Positions 53,001 to 61,342 are shown, numbered from the stretch's first letter. The stretch: 64,000 bases of DNA from Polyangiaceae bacterium (GCA_025937895.1 JAICQL010000012.1:1-64000); one strand, 5' to 3'. Notes: generated from the sequence alone by a model not told the origin. Numbers and translations: made by a program.

Positions 53001-53758
53001 ACCTGAGCCCCCGGAGCCCGACTGCTCGCATAGCGCTGCTCCGGAGCAAAGAAGCACAGCGTGCTGTAGCCCCAGTAGTTCCGCAGCGACCGATCCGTCA
53101 GGAAGCTATCGTCCGCAAACTCGTGCACCGGCAGCAGCTCCACTGCCGTCACCCCCAGCTGCTTCAGGTGCTCGATCACCGCCGGGTGCGCCAGCCCCGA
53201 ATACGTGCCCCGCAGCTTCTCCGGCACCTCCGGGTGCAGCTTCGTCAAGCCCCGTACGTGCGCCTCGTAGATGAGCGTGTCATGCCACGCCACATCCGGC
53301 GGCTCATCATCACCCCAGTCGAACCTCTCGTCGACGATGACCCCCTTCGGCACCCCCGCCGCGCTGTCCTGCCGATCCAGCGCCAGATCCCCCAGCTCGT
53401 GCCCCAGCTCATAGCCAAACACCGGCTGCTTCCAGTCGATGGCACCAAAGAGCGCCCGCGCGTACGGATCCACCAGCAACTTGTGCGGATTGCAACGATA
53501 CCCTCGCTGCGGCTCATACGGGCCATGCACCCGCAACCCGTACAAAGTGCCCGGCTTCAGCCCCGCCACATAGCCGTGAAAGACGTGCGCTGCCCCCTCG
53601 TGCAGCGCAAAGCGCTCCACCTCGCGAGCGGGGTCCTCCGCGTCGAACAGACAGACCTCCACCAGCGTCGCGATCTTCGAGTAGACGGCAAAGTTGACCC
53701 CCTTGCCGTCGAAATGTGCTCCACGAGGAAAAGGCTTACCGGGGCGAACTTCACGCAT
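50042..53758 (-). CDS. Bifunctional TreX/GlgX debranching enzyme fused to MalQ 4-alpha-glucanotransferase
   Basis: 1238 residues from [17 protein letters not shown]; the track start adds 58 antisense codons. The N-terminal ~690 residues are a GH13 isoamylase/TreX with CBM48 ([10 protein letters not shown]), [24 protein letters not shown] (nucleophile), LIAEPWD (acid) and [13 protein letters not shown] ~30-residue basic linker precedes a GH77 MalQ domain (about 720-1238) with [51 protein letters not shown] (nucleophile) and [11 protein letters not shown]. Both active sites look intact. The enzyme would debranch glycogen and shuffle the released maltodextrins, supplying TreY. Confidence 0.94.
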   Translation of the reverse strand: MREVRPGKPFPRGAHFDGKGVNFAVYSKIATLVEVCLFDAEDPAREVERFALHEGAAHVFHGYVAGLKPGTLYGLRVHGPYEPQRGYRCNPHKLLVDPYARALFGAIDWKQPVFGYELGHELGDLALDRQDSAAGVPKGVIVDERFDWGDDEPPDVAWHDTLIYEAHVRGLTKLHPEVPEKLRGTYSGLAHPAVIEHLKQLGVTAVELLPVHEFADDSFLTDRSLRNYWGYSTLCFFAPEQRYASSRAPGAQVQEFKAMVKALHAAGIEVILDVVYNHSCEGNHLGPTLSLRGIDNATYYWLMPEARYYLDFTGTGNSINASRPETARLIVDSLRYWVSEMHVDGFRFDLASTLGRVEAGEFSRHAPIFQIINQDPLLSRVKLIAEPWDCGLGGYQVGNFPAPFREWNGKFRDAIRRYWKGDENLASEVGYRLSGSSDLYQDGGRRPQATVNFITAHDGFTLHDLVTYQDKHNADNGEQNQDGADDNQSWNHGVEGETDDPVIVELRERQKLNLLATLLLSQGVPMLLGGDEMGRTQRGNNNAYCQDNELSWVDWKLDERRKRLLEQVRRLVALRRKHPVLRHTRFLTGDYIWHSEVKDLAWLRPDGDEMRPEDWQRPWISSFGLLLGGDAIRALDERGQRLVGDSLLMLMNAHPEPVKFQLPEEGSGDWLLELDSSDPSKPSDAKCSGEYEVAGRALAVFRQPLAAEAAREAKAAPARVLRSEAQRRRRRAGVLVPLFSIRSGAGWGLGEIPDLPRFAEWAHGAGFSVVQLLPVNMVSGYDPSPYAALSAFALDPIYLSFDECEDFRAAGGRDALSAEGRARLEAASSAQLVSWTDVRAAKREATERAFEHFLREEWRKQTPRAAQLAAFIKEHRPWLQDFALFSVLHDELGKSWLDWPAGLRDRVPGALAEATKRHEDALLRAKWLQWQLDLQWRRARRQASSLGVELMGDLPFTVGMDSADVWANRQLFRTDLHVGTPPDDFCEDGQDWGLPVYDWHLLEQTDFAWIKARAMRAGSLFSIYRVDHAIGFYRTYFRSTDGHSSGFTPEQELAQVSLGEHVMRLMTRWAEVVAEDLGTVPPFLRPSLDKICVAGYRVLRWEKDESTYRDPASWPEISACTNSTHDTDTTADWYDALSREEREELRKIPSLASLDPEAPFDPKVRDVLLAALYCSPSTLALVTLQDALGTRERINTPGTVDPANWCYRMPMSVEQLAADRETTERLAQLAREAGRKPL

Positions 53759-54002
53759 CGCACGTGTCTTGGGCTGCGCCCGTGCGAGCCACAAGCGCGT
53801 GTTGCTTGGTGCAGCGGAAAAGCGCGCCTCCAGGCCTGGTGGCGAGGCGAAGTGACACGGGGTTGGAGAGCTGGGCGAGGGGCGCGCGTGTGGTGGTGGG
53901 GCGGGTTGGCTGCCGGTGCGGGACGACCGCACCAGCCTCGCCAGCGGATTGGCCTCGAGGTGCTCGAGCTCTTTCGGGAGTGACCGCTGACATCGCGCTC
54001 CC
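53759..54002. other. Intergenic gap upstream of treX-malQ
   Basis: 244 bases with no gene seen. It should contain the minus-strand promoter of treX-malQ. The overlapping plus-strand ORFs here are shadows. Confidence 0.45.
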
Positions 54003-54698
54003 TCACCCCCTCAAGTGCTCCACCGCCTGCATCCAGGCCGACAGCGAGGCCCGCACCCGAGCAAACAGCTCGCGCAGCATGTCGTGTGGCCCTTCGTCGG
54101 GCTCGCCGGGGCAATCCAGTAGCCTTGGAAGCTCGATGATCTGCATGGCGGCGATCGTGACGGCCTCGAGCGCGAGCTCGCCCGTGGGCGTGCACACCGT
54201 GGTGACCTTGGGGTTGCCCTGCCAGGCCAGCACTTCGAGGCGTCCGGCGGCGTTCTCGCGCGTCATCTCGTCAGGCAGCAGGCGCTCGCTGCTCTGCAAG
54301 CGCTCGACCGTCTCGCGAAACCAGCGCTGCCAGGTGGGCTGCGGGGGCATGGGCAGCGGCTCGTCGTAGGGTGCCCTGGCGCGGAGCTCGATGTCGACGC
54401 GCACGGCTGGCTTCTCGCTGACGAGGCCTGCTGCCTGATCGCGCCCCACCATCTCGGCCAGGACATCCTCATCGCAGAGCTGGCCCCGTATGGTGTTCAG
54501 GTTTGTCCATCGCCAGGACAGCTGGGCGGTGACGTGGAATGGTGGCGCATCCTGACCACCGAGCGGCTCGACGTAAACTTCGTAGCCCCTGTCGAGATTG
54601 CGGAGGTCCAGTGTCTCGCGCGGTGCCGATCCGATGGTCTGCAGCCGGACGGCGTGGCGCGCTTCCTCCCACGCGGCTCGGAAGAACTCGTAATCCAT
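54003..54698 (-). CDS. Hypothetical protein
   Basis: 231 residues from MDYEFFRAAWEEARHAVR; the track's longer start is antisense to nothing recognisable and lacks support. The protein is soluble, acidic and mixed alpha/beta, with segments RGYEVYVEPLGGQDAPPF and FHVTAQLSWRWTNLN. The C-terminal helical tail reads DMLRELFARVRASLSAWMQAV. No signal peptide or membrane helix. I do not recognise the family. It stands alone between the treX-malQ promoter region and the RNA-ligase remnant. Confidence 0.5.
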   Translation of the reverse strand: MDYEFFRAAWEEARHAVRLQTIGSAPRETLDLRNLDRGYEVYVEPLGGQDAPPFHVTAQLSWRWTNLNTIRGQLCDEDVLAEMVGRDQAAGLVSEKPAVRVDIELRARAPYDEPLPMPPQPTWQRWFRETVERLQSSERLLPDEMTRENAAGRLEVLAWQGNPKVTTVCTPTGELALEAVTIAAMQIIELPRLLDCPGEPDEGPHDMLRELFARVRASLSAWMQAVEHLRG

Positions 54699-54934
54699 GT
54701 TCGCTCTTATCACGAGTCGTGTGCGTGCTGCGAGCACGGTGCCCAGCATGTCAACGCCGATGGCGACGAGATGTCCATCGTCCAGCGCGCTCCTGAACGC
54801 CAGTAGGATGCCCATCGAATACACGGCGCCGAGAGGCAGCAACTACTTGGCGCGCGCGCACCTTTGCGAGACTCGGGCGAGGCTGCGCGCGGCGTGCACG
54901 GCGCTCTGACAGCCGGAATGAGCGGCGCCGAGGA

Positions 54935-55323
54935 TTGATGCTGGTCGTGGAAGAGAAGGTGGACGGCGCCAACCTGGGCCTGTCCGTGGCGGAGGACGGC
55001 AAGCTGCGCGGCCAGAATGTTTACGACCGAGCCCAGGGCACGTTCTGGAGCGTAGAGCGCCGCAACGAGCTGATGAGGCAGCTGGATATCGCCGTGGTTC
55101 CCGAGCTGGCGGGCGGCCGCTTCGATCTCGACCGCCTGCAACAGCTCCTGGGCCGCTCCAAGCTGAGCGACGGCCCCGCGGAAGGCCTCTACCTGCGCCG
55201 GAAGAGAACGCGACCCTCGTCGGTCGAGCCAAGCTCGTGCGCGCCGAGTTCGTGCAGAACATCAGCGAGCACTGGTCCCAGCGCCGGCTCGAAGTGAACC
55301 AGCTGGCGCGCGGTACCCCGTGA
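54935..55323 (+). pseudogene. Broken RNA ligase (Rnl2-like nucleotidyltransferase) remnant
   Basis: The frame begins MMLVVEEKVDGANLGLSV, containing nucleotidyltransferase motif I (KVDGAN with the adenylated Lys). It then jumps from DGKLRGQN straight to VYDRAQGTFWS, skipping the ~100 residues with motifs III/IIIa that should lie between, so an internal deletion is inferred. After GPAEGLYLR the frame slips by one base. In the new frame the ligase continues as EENATLVGRAKLVRAEFVQN (motif V RAKLVR) to SEHWSQRRLEVNQLA and a stop at 55323. Two independent lesions mark it as a dead gene. Family assignment is from remembered consensus. Confidence 0.75.
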
Positions 55324-55569
55324 GACCCACGCCACGAAGCACGGCTGCATCATGATCCATCGTTCGACCCTTCCAGTCGTCCGGGTTCGAGCCGGAGGAC
55401 TCCAGCGCGAGGAGCTGGTGTGCGGGGCGCGGTCGGGTACGCGGGCTCCACCTTCGCGCAGGCGAATGCCTGCGGGATGAGGGCGCAGAAAATCAAGTGA
55501 TTCAGTCAGTTGTGCTCGCCCAGGGAGTCCGAATGGGCTCCATGCGTCCTCGTCATGCTAGAATGCCGC
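55324..55569. other. Intergenic gap before Uma2 gene
   Basis: 246 bases with no gene or clear regulatory motif. A T-arm-like hairpin at 55380-55396 is not part of a tRNA. Confidence 0.4.
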
Positions 55570-56148
55570 ATGTCCGATGCGGCGGCGCGCCTGGCCACCT
55601 TTGAAGACCTCCTGAGGCTGCCGGATGATGTCCGTGCGGAGATCCTGCAGGGGCAGGTGATCACCGCCCCAGCACCACTGCCGAAGCACTCGAAGGCACA
55701 ACGAGCGCTGGGCAGCTTCATTGGGCGTCCCTTTGACGACGACCATGGCCATGGGGGGCCGGGGGGATGGTGGATCTTCGTCGAGGTGGACGTGCAGCTC
55801 GGGCTGCATGACATCGTTCGTCCCGATCTGGCGGGCTGGCGCCGCGAGCGCCTGCTCAATCCTGGCGAGCAGCGGCCTATTCTGGTGGCGCCAGATTGGG
55901 TCTGTGAGGTGCTGTCGCCCAGCACGGCCGCGCACGATCGAATCACCAAGCGCAACCTGTATGCACGCAGTGGCATCGGCCACTACTGGATCGTGGATGT
56001 CGACGCGCGCACGCTCGAGGTGTTCGAGCGGCATGGCGAGCACTGGTTACTGCTCGGCGCGCATGGCGATGGCGACGTTGCGCGACTGAAGCCTTTCGAC
56101 CAGATCGAGGTCGACGTCGGGCGCCTCTTCCTTCCAAGAGCAGAGTGA
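55570..56148 (+). CDS. Uma2-family (DUF820) putative restriction-endonuclease-like protein
   Basis: 192 residues from MSDAAARLATFEDLLRLP. Typical Uma2 features are EILQGQVITAPAPLPKHSKAQ, FVEVDVQLGLHDIVRPDLAGW (active-site Asp region), CEVLSPSTAAHDRITKRNLYARSG (Glu and Lys of the PD-(D/E)XK-like core) and HYWIVDVDARTLEVF. The family is hugely expanded in cyanobacteria, Chloroflexi and myxobacteria, and its biological role remains unsettled. It is a single copy here, intact, among decayed genes. Confidence 0.88.
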   Translation: MSDAAARLATFEDLLRLPDDVRAEILQGQVITAPAPLPKHSKAQRALGSFIGRPFDDDHGHGGPGGWWIFVEVDVQLGLHDIVRPDLAGWRRERLLNPGEQRPILVAPDWVCEVLSPSTAAHDRITKRNLYARSGIGHYWIVDVDARTLEVFERHGEHWLLLGAHGDGDVARLKPFDQIEVDVGRLFLPRAE

Positions 56149-56779
56149 CTACGCCCGAGTCGTAGCCGTAGCGCATCTCACCTGCCGCAGTTCTCGAAGA
56201 TCAGTCCGCCCAGGCCGTCGCAATTGGCTGCGTAAGGCGGAAACCGACTCAGCGACTCAGCGCCGACGCCTGAGCAGGCTCGATACGCTTCAGGTCAGGA
56301 ATTACATCGAAGTCCCGGTCGACGGAGACCAGCAAGTGGAGATGCGCGTTCTTCATGACGGCAGCGCGGGAACGGCAGCGCTGCGGGGCCGAGGCTCGCG
56401 CCAGCCTCAATCCTGCGTGGTCCCGGACTCCGGCTGGCAAGCTCGGGTCGGCGTACCTGTCGGCCTACCCCCACTTTCGGCGGCGCCGGTGGCCTCCTGC
56501 GTGAGTCGCTTCCGAGCCGTGGCCTCATATGTCGCGTGATGAGCCGGCCGCGGTTTCGCAACCGTGGCGGTCGACACAGCGGACGCTCGAACGAGAGCGG
56601 CCGCCGCCCCGACCCAGCGCCACCACCTTCGAAGAAGTGCCACGCGTTCAGGGTCAAACCGGGGAGGACAACTACGCCGAATCCGTTACCATCAGGGTGC
56701 CAGGGCGCCAGCGCCTCGTGGCGAGAAACGCCAACCGCGCCCGGACTCCCGCAGCGCTGCGCGCTACGGTGCAGCACCC
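56149..56779. other. Gene-poor stretch with PIN-domain debris
   Basis: About 630 bases without an intact gene. The only recognisable coding trace is the PIN-toxin tail listed separately. Other ORFs on both strands are Arg/Pro-rich shadow frames. Confidence 0.5.
56249..56356 (-). pseudogene. C-terminal fragment of a VapC-like PIN-domain toxin
   Basis: 35 codons from MKNAHLHLLVSVDRDFDVIP to KRIEPAQASALSR. The string 'LLVSVDRDFDVIPDLKRIEP' has the form of the last strand of a PIN ribonuclease (consensus of the type LVTxDRDFxxxPGLxxxxP) with its conserved Asp. The N-terminal ~100 residues of a toxin and any antitoxin are absent. A relic of a toxin-antitoxin locus is the most likely reading. Confidence 0.5.
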
Positions 56780-57307
56780 ATGTCAACCTGCTTCGATTTG
56801 CTGTGGGCCACCGACGTTCACCTGGACCATCTCCGGCTCCGCGATGCGCCCTTCGAGTTCGGGCGCGCCCTGCGCAGCGAACAGCCGAATAGCCGCGGCG
56901 CCATCCTCAGCGGCGACATCGGGGAATCGGCTACGGTCGAAGGCATCCTCGTCGTGGTCGCCAAGTACGATGTCGTTCCGCCGTCGCCCCGCAGCGTGCT
57001 GGAGCTGTTGCCCAAGGCGCGCTTTGCTGGAGCGCTTGCGCAGGCGCCTCACGACCTGCAACAGCAACGCCAGACGGCGGTCACGAGCGCTCCGAGCTCA
57101 ACGCCTCACTTGCTCATACCGGTCCCGCCCGATGCGCAAGGTGAACGCTTGCCTGCCGTCCTCCGTCTCATGGAAAGAGAGGCTGACATTGGTGCCCTCG
57201 GCATAGAAGTCAGTCTCGCTGGCTGCGTAGAAGGTGAGCCCCCAGGACTCGCCATCTTGCAGGATGTAGAGCTCGCCATTGCCTGCTTCGATGGTCAGGT
57301 CCGGTAG
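56780..57307 (+). pseudogene. N-terminal fragment of a metallophosphoesterase
   Basis: The first ~52 residues from MSTCFDLLWATDVHLDHL to GAILSGDIGESATV match the opening of calcineurin-like phosphoesterases. They give the first two metal motifs, D-x-H and GDxx. The third motif (GNHD/E) and everything after are missing. The frame continues with unrelated sequence into the antisense of the neighbouring esterase and stops at 57307. The gene appears truncated by a deletion that joined it to the esterase's 3' flank. Confidence 0.6.
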
Positions 57308-58252
57308 CTCGGGAATCGAGGGCTCGAAGTATGCGCCTTCGTACTGCTCGAGAAAGGCCTCGTTCAAGGCCAGCTTCGGGCGTTGAAAGGCGTGCAGCAA
57401 GCCGCGGGTGTAGGCGAAGGGTTCGTTGCCGGTGTGCCCGACGCCGGGCACGATGTCGAGGGCGATTTCCGGAGTGTCACCCAGGATGGCCTCCAGCGCG
57501 CCAACGAAGCTCCTCACCTCGGGCTCGTTGTCGTAGAGCGCACCGGCGGTGAAGTAGGCGCGCTCTTTCGCCAGTAGCTCGGGTGTGACCTCTGTTAGCC
57601 GGCGAGTGAAGTAGCCTGGCGCGAGCCCCGTGGCTGCCGAGGAGGCAACATAGCCGAGGAAGAGGTCGGGGCGCTCCAGCAGCGCGTACGACACGAACAG
57701 CCCAGCGAGGCTACCGCCCGTGAGTACGCGAGTCGTGCTCGCGCGATACTGGGCCTCTACCAGCGGGAAGACTTCGGTCTCCAGCACCTTCATGAACTTG
57801 GCGCCGCCGCCTGAGCCAGGCAAGCCGGTGTTCGGCTCGGGAGTGAAATCTCGCAAGCGCTCCTGGCTGGGCTGGAAGCTCGTGTCAGCCCAGGTAACTC
57901 CGACGACCAGGGCCTGCGGAATCAGGCCGTCGAAGGCCAGCTTGCCGACGATATCGCTCACCAGCGTGAAGTTCCATTGACCATCGAGCACGTAGATGAC
58001 GGGGCGCAGTTCCTGATTGTCTTCGTAATCTTCCGGGGTCGAGATGCGCAGCTCGTACACGTCATCGACGATCTTGGACTGGAGCTGGTGCACCGCGCTG
58101 CGTGTCACGGTGACGGGGCCTAGCGGAGCGCCCGAAGGGGGCTGAGGCTCGACGGGAGGGCTGCCGGCGTCCGGCGCCGGCTGCACCGGTGACTCCGGAA
58201 TGATGCAACTCAATGACCAGGTCAGGCTCGAAAGGAGCACCCAAGGCTTCAT
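57098..58252 (-). CDS. Alpha/beta-hydrolase esterase lipoprotein (Fes/EsD-like)
   Basis: 384 residues. The signal with lipobox SLTWSLSC predicts a lipoprotein, followed by a Pro-rich spacer (20-45). The esterase domain (about 45-300) has YELRISTPEDY, PVIYVLDGQWNF (start of the fold), LVVGVTWAD, nucleophile elbow TGGSLAGLF and a terminal His in IVPGVGHTGNEPFA. The C-terminal ~85 residues form an extra beta domain (ILQDGESWGLTFYAASETDF) as in related hydrolases with a DUF3471-like tail. Probably hydrolyses an ester outside the cytoplasm; substrate unknown. Its 3' end overlaps the truncated phosphoesterase frame. Confidence 0.85.
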   Translation of the reverse strand: MKPWVLLSSLTWSLSCIIPESPVQPAPDAGSPPVEPQPPSGAPLGPVTVTRSAVHQLQSKIVDDVYELRISTPEDYEDNQELRPVIYVLDGQWNFTLVSDIVGKLAFDGLIPQALVVGVTWADTSFQPSQERLRDFTPEPNTGLPGSGGGAKFMKVLETEVFPLVEAQYRASTTRVLTGGSLAGLFVSYALLERPDLFLGYVASSAATGLAPGYFTRRLTEVTPELLAKERAYFTAGALYDNEPEVRSFVGALEAILGDTPEIALDIVPGVGHTGNEPFAYTRGLLHAFQRPKLALNEAFLEQYEGAYFEPSIPELPDLTIEAGNGELYILQDGESWGLTFYAASETDFYAEGTNVSLSFHETEDGRQAFTLRIGRDRYEQVRR

Positions 58253-58616
58253 GATTCTGTTCCCTCTCCCCCTGAGGCCATCCTCGCACTTCGAGCGGTC
58301 GAAGTCTTCTCGACGGTACTCGGGGTGGTCTCATTTCGCCGTGGTCCACTCGGTGGTGTCTTCCAGAGCGGACACTCTGACCCTGGAAAGCCGCGTTGCA
58401 CGCCGTGCGTCACGGGCTATTCCAGGCTGCTCCGGGGTGCGTCATCCTGACGCAGGCCCACCGTCGCTGCGAGTGGTACGCTGCGGCGTGGCCCTCGTCG
58501 GTATTTCGGACACTGGTAGCTCGAGCTCGAGTCTCCCGGAACGGAGCACCCGGGAGCTGAATGCGCCGCCAGGGTGGCGCGGCGCTGGGGCCACTACGGG
58601 CGTCGAGGCTGCAGTC
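58253..58616. other. Divergent promoter region, esterase / regB
   Basis: 364 bases with no gene. It contains a 17-bp RegA-like inverted repeat (separate entry) and an additional TGCGTCA half-site at 58406-58412. The long track ORF starting at 58200 is an extension of regB through this region and is rejected. Confidence 0.55.
58438..58454. promoter_or_regulatory. Candidate RegA/PrrA operator upstream of regB
   Basis: TGCGTCA-TCC-TGACGCA is a perfect inverted repeat with 3-base spacer. Read as GCGTC-N5-GACGC, it fits the GCGnC...GnCGC type of site reported for RegA/PrrA. A near-identical element occurs at 61258, in the other promoter region of this cluster. Position implies autoregulation of regBA. 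Confidence 0.6.
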
Positions 58617-59864
58617 ATGGCGCGCCTCTCTCCCGGGGCCATGGTGGCCTACCTCACGCACCTGCGCTGGCATGCTGTGGCCGGTCAAGCGGTGGCCATT
58701 GCCGTTGCCGCGTTCGCGATGGATATCGCGCTGCCGCTGCCGGCGTTGTGTGCGTGCGTTGCCGCCCTGGCCGCCTCGAACGTGGCGCTGGCCAGGGTCG
58801 CACGCCACCAGCCGAACGCGGGCAGCGTGTGGATCTCGGGCGCGCTGGCCTTCGACGTGCTGCTGCTGACGATCGAGCTCGGGCTCTCGGGCGGTGCCAG
58901 CAATCCGTTCACCATCTTCTACCTCGTGCCGATCCTGGTGGCAGGCTTGCTCTTGCCCAGGGCCTGGCTGGGCGGCATCACCTTGCTGGCGGTGGCGAGT
59001 CATGCCTGCCTGCTCTCGTGGTCAGCACCCGCGCAGCTCGCCTCGGGGGAGCCACCGAGCTTCGTGGGTCCGTGGCTGGCCTTCCTGTTCCTGGCGTTCT
59101 TCACCGCTCTCATCACGGCGCGTACGGCCGCGGCCCTGCGCTCACGCCACGCGGAGCTCCTGCGCAGGCAGCGGATCGCCTCTCACGCGGAGAAGCTCGC
59201 CTCGTTGAGCACGCTCGCTGCAGGTGCCGCGCACGAGCTCGGCAGCCCGCTCGGCACCATCGCAGTGACCGCCGAGGAGCTGGACGGGCTGATCCTGGAG
59301 GCGCCCGAGGAGGCGATCGAGGACGCGCGGATCATTCGTGAGGAGGCGGCGCGCTGCCGCGAAATCGTGCACCGGATGAATGCGCGCGCGGGTCAGCTGC
59401 TCGGCGAGCTGCCAGAGCGCACGACCACCAGCGCGATCTTGAGCGACCTTCAGGCACAGGCCTCGCCAGCCGAGCGCGCGCGGCTGGTGGTGATGAGTGG
59501 ACCCGACGAAGCGATCGAGTGTCCCACGCGCGGGCTGGTGCGGAGCCTGGGCAATCTGGTCAGCAATGCTCTCCAGGCGAGTGCAGCTACGGGCGCAGAG
59601 GTGCTGGTGTCCGTCCGCAAGGTCGCCGGTCGGGTGCAGTTCGTGGTCGATGATCGGGGCAGCGGCATCCCTGCGGAGGTGCGCTCCAGGCTGGGAGAGC
59701 CGTTCGTGACCACGAAGGCTCCGGGCGAAGGCATGGGACTGGGCCTGTTTCTGGCGCTGGCCTACGCCGAGCTGTGCGCGGGCCGCCTCGAGCTGTCTCC
59801 GCGCGAGGGCGGGGGCACCACCGCCGTGCTGGAGCTGCCATGTCAGGCGAGGATGCAACGATGA
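58617..59864 (+). CDS. regB: Redox-sensing histidine kinase RegB/PrrB
   Basis: 415 residues from MARLSPGAM. Six membrane helices in the first ~175 residues contain GLSGGASNPFTIFY, the GGxxNPF quinone-interaction motif of RegB. The H-box is LAAGAAHELGSPLGTIAV. Just after it, EEAARCREIVHRM carries the cysteine that corresponds to the redox-active Cys of Rhodobacter RegB. The ATPase domain has LGNLVSNALQAS, DDRGSGIP and GMGLGLFLA. It would report quinone-pool/oxygen status to RegA. The stop overlaps the RegA start (ATGA). Confidence 0.92.
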   Translation: MARLSPGAMVAYLTHLRWHAVAGQAVAIAVAAFAMDIALPLPALCACVAALAASNVALARVARHQPNAGSVWISGALAFDVLLLTIELGLSGGASNPFTIFYLVPILVAGLLLPRAWLGGITLLAVASHACLLSWSAPAQLASGEPPSFVGPWLAFLFLAFFTALITARTAAALRSRHAELLRRQRIASHAEKLASLSTLAAGAAHELGSPLGTIAVTAEELDGLILEAPEEAIEDARIIREEAARCREIVHRMNARAGQLLGELPERTTTSAILSDLQAQASPAERARLVVMSGPDEAIECPTRGLVRSLGNLVSNALQASAATGAEVLVSVRKVAGRVQFVVDDRGSGIPAEVRSRLGEPFVTTKAPGEGMGLGLFLALAYAELCAGRLELSPREGGGTTAVLELPCQARMQR

Positions 59865-60397
59865 ACCCAGAGGGCTCGACGTTCCTGTTCGTCGATGACG
59901 ACGAACGCTACATGTCACAGATGAAGCGTGCGTTTGCGCGCCGTGGCTTCACCTGTCACGTCGCCACGAGTGGCGAGGAGGCACTGGTGCTCGCCGCTTC
60001 GTGCGCCTTCAACTATGCCAGCGTCGACCTGCGGATGCCGGGGATGAGTGGGCTGGATGTGGTGCGCGAGCTCGTGCGGCGGGTGCCCGGTATTCATATC
60101 GTGGTGCTGACCGGCTTCGGCAGCATCGCCACCGCCGTGGAGGCCGTACGTCTGGGGGCCAAGCACTACCTCACGAAGCCGGCGGATGCCAACGACCTGC
60201 TCGCCGCGTTTGCACGCACGGAGTCAGCGCGGGTGCCCATTTCCCATGAGGTGCCGTCGCTGGCCCGTGCGGAGTGGGAGCACATCCAGCGGGTCCTGGA
60301 CGATTGCGGCGGAAACATCTCTCAGGCCGCGCGCCTGCTCCGCATCGAGCGCCGCAGCCTGCAGCGAAAGCTCGCCAAGCATCCGGTGCCCAAGTAG
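59861..60397 (+). CDS. regA: Response regulator RegA/PrrA (ActR family)
   Basis: 178 residues. The start at 59861 is preferred over 59840 because GCGAGGA precedes it and it overlaps the regB stop by four bases. The receiver has VDDDERY, phosphorylation site ASVDLRMPGMSGLDVV, and KHYLTKPAD. A Pro-containing linker is followed by the Fis-type helix-turn-helix NISQAARLLRIERRSLQRKL, very close to the near-invariant RegA DNA-binding helix. It would control respiratory and redox genes, plausibly those immediately downstream. Confidence 0.93.
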   Translation: MNPEGSTFLFVDDDERYMSQMKRAFARRGFTCHVATSGEEALVLAASCAFNYASVDLRMPGMSGLDVVRELVRRVPGIHIVVLTGFGSIATAVEAVRLGAKHYLTKPADANDLLAAFARTESARVPISHEVPSLARAEWEHIQRVLDDCGGNISQAARLLRIERRSLQRKLAKHPVPK

Positions 60398-60426
60398 CTC
60401 ACTGGCTCTGCGGCGCCGGGTACCGA

Positions 60427-60726
60427 TCACCCGCCGCGAGCGCCGAGGTGACGCAGGAACAAGAAGCTCCCTCCCGGAACCATCGCGGCCAGCACCGCGA
60501 CCGCTGCCAGGCGGCCCGTCCAGCGCCGCGTGGCGAAGGCGTCCAGCACGGCAGCGACGTAGGCCAGGAAGGCAATGCCATGCAGCGGCCCCACGATGGT
60601 GGTCGCGATGGCCACGTCAAAGACGTGCTTGAGTGGCACGGCGACGCCGACCAGAACGAGCAGAGAAGTACCCTCGATGATCGCGAAGAGCTCGAGGCGG
60701 CGGGGGTTTTGGGTGAGAGCTGTCAT
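60427..60726 (-). CDS. DUF3817 small membrane protein
   Basis: 99 residues from MTALTQNPRRLELFAIIEGT, coupled by ATGA to the upstream cytochrome-b-like gene. Three transmembrane helices (GTSLLVLVGVAVPLKHVF; GPLHGIAFLAYVAAVLDAF; LAAVAVLAAMVPGGSFLFL) fit DUF3817, seen alone or near transporters and respiratory genes, function unknown. It converges on regA. Confidence 0.8.
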   Translation of the reverse strand: MTALTQNPRRLELFAIIEGTSLLVLVGVAVPLKHVFDVAIATTIVGPLHGIAFLAYVAAVLDAFATRRWTGRLAAVAVLAAMVPGGSFLFLRHLGARGG

Positions 60727-61199
60727 TGCCATGGAAACCGGGTGAGAGGGCGGCCGTAGGTCAGAAACGGCCAGGGAATCGCCAGCAGGATGAGCACGAT
60801 CGCGGCGAGAATGCCGAGCCCGAGCCGGCGGAATGGTTCGCGCGTTGCATCGTCCGTTCGCCGCGCCCAGACCCACGAGGCGTGAGCGATGGCGGCCGCG
60901 GCCAGCATCGAGAGCGGATGCTGGATGCCGAAGAAGCGGAGCGAAGGGTCACTCCAGGCGGCTCGCAGGCTCTGCCGCGCGATGGCAGCCTGCGGACTGG
61001 CGAAGAAGTACAGCAGCATGCCGAGCAACACCTGCGTGTCGAGCACGCTGACCCAGACGCGCGCACGTGCCGCGTCCCTCTGTGACCAGCTCTTTCCTGA
61101 CGCCCAGGCCCACGCACACCGCGCCCCCACTACGAGCGTGGTGACGACCACCGCCCAGCGAAACCAGGAGTGAAGCCAGAGCAGCAAGGCATGAAGCAT
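60723..61199 (-). CDS. Cytochrome-b-like four-helix membrane protein
   Basis: 158 residues from MLHALLLWLHSWFRWAVV. Four transmembrane helices with histidines at plausible heme positions (LHSWFRW in helix 1; FFGIQHPLSMLAAAAIAHASW in helix 3). It ends LILLAIPWPFLTYGRPL. It resembles the small 'cytochrome B' family common in Bacteroidetes (HS..RW, ...EH..MM..., IPWPF). Heme binding is not proven. It is coupled to the DUF3817 gene and transcribed from the promoter region that holds the second RegA-like site. Confidence 0.65.
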   Translation of the reverse strand: MLHALLLWLHSWFRWAVVVTTLVVGARCAWAWASGKSWSQRDAARARVWVSVLDTQVLLGMLLYFFASPQAAIARQSLRAAWSDPSLRFFGIQHPLSMLAAAAIAHASWVWARRTDDATREPFRRLGLGILAAIVLILLAIPWPFLTYGRPLTRFPWQ

Positions 61200-61257
61200 C
61201 ACTGGCAGTCTAGATGCGAGGAGCCTCCACCGCCTGCGTTCGATTGACGCAGGGGGC

Positions 61258-61274
61258 TGCGTCACCACGACGCA
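61258..61274. promoter_or_regulatory. Second candidate RegA operator, divergent cytochrome promoters
   Basis: TGCGTCA-CCA-CGACGCA repeats the architecture and 3-base spacing of the element upstream of regB, with one arm base changed. Another TGACGCA half-site sits at 61245-61251. It lies between the divergent cytochrome-b-like gene (start 61199) and the diheme lipoprotein gene (start 61343). Confidence 0.6.
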
Positions 61275-61342
61275 GGGCAACGCGCGTGAGGCGCCCTACG
61301 CTCTGACTTCTGTCTCACTCCTGCGATGGACGGTGACTGACG

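Noticed and set aside
53758-53932. 58-codon N-terminal extension of the treX-malQ fusion
   Set aside because: Ser/Pro/Arg-rich sequence absent from the family; the CBM48 domain starts just after the ATG at 53758.
55380-55396. T-arm-like hairpin TCCGG-GTTCGAG-CCGGA suggesting a tRNA
   Set aside because: No acceptor stem, D-arm or anticodon arm can be drawn upstream, and the flanks do not pair.
56295-56786. 163-codon minus-strand ORF in the gene-poor stretch
   Set aside because: Arg/Pro/Gly-rich with no family signal and crossing the phosphoesterase start; only the overlapping PIN fragment in another frame is recognisable.
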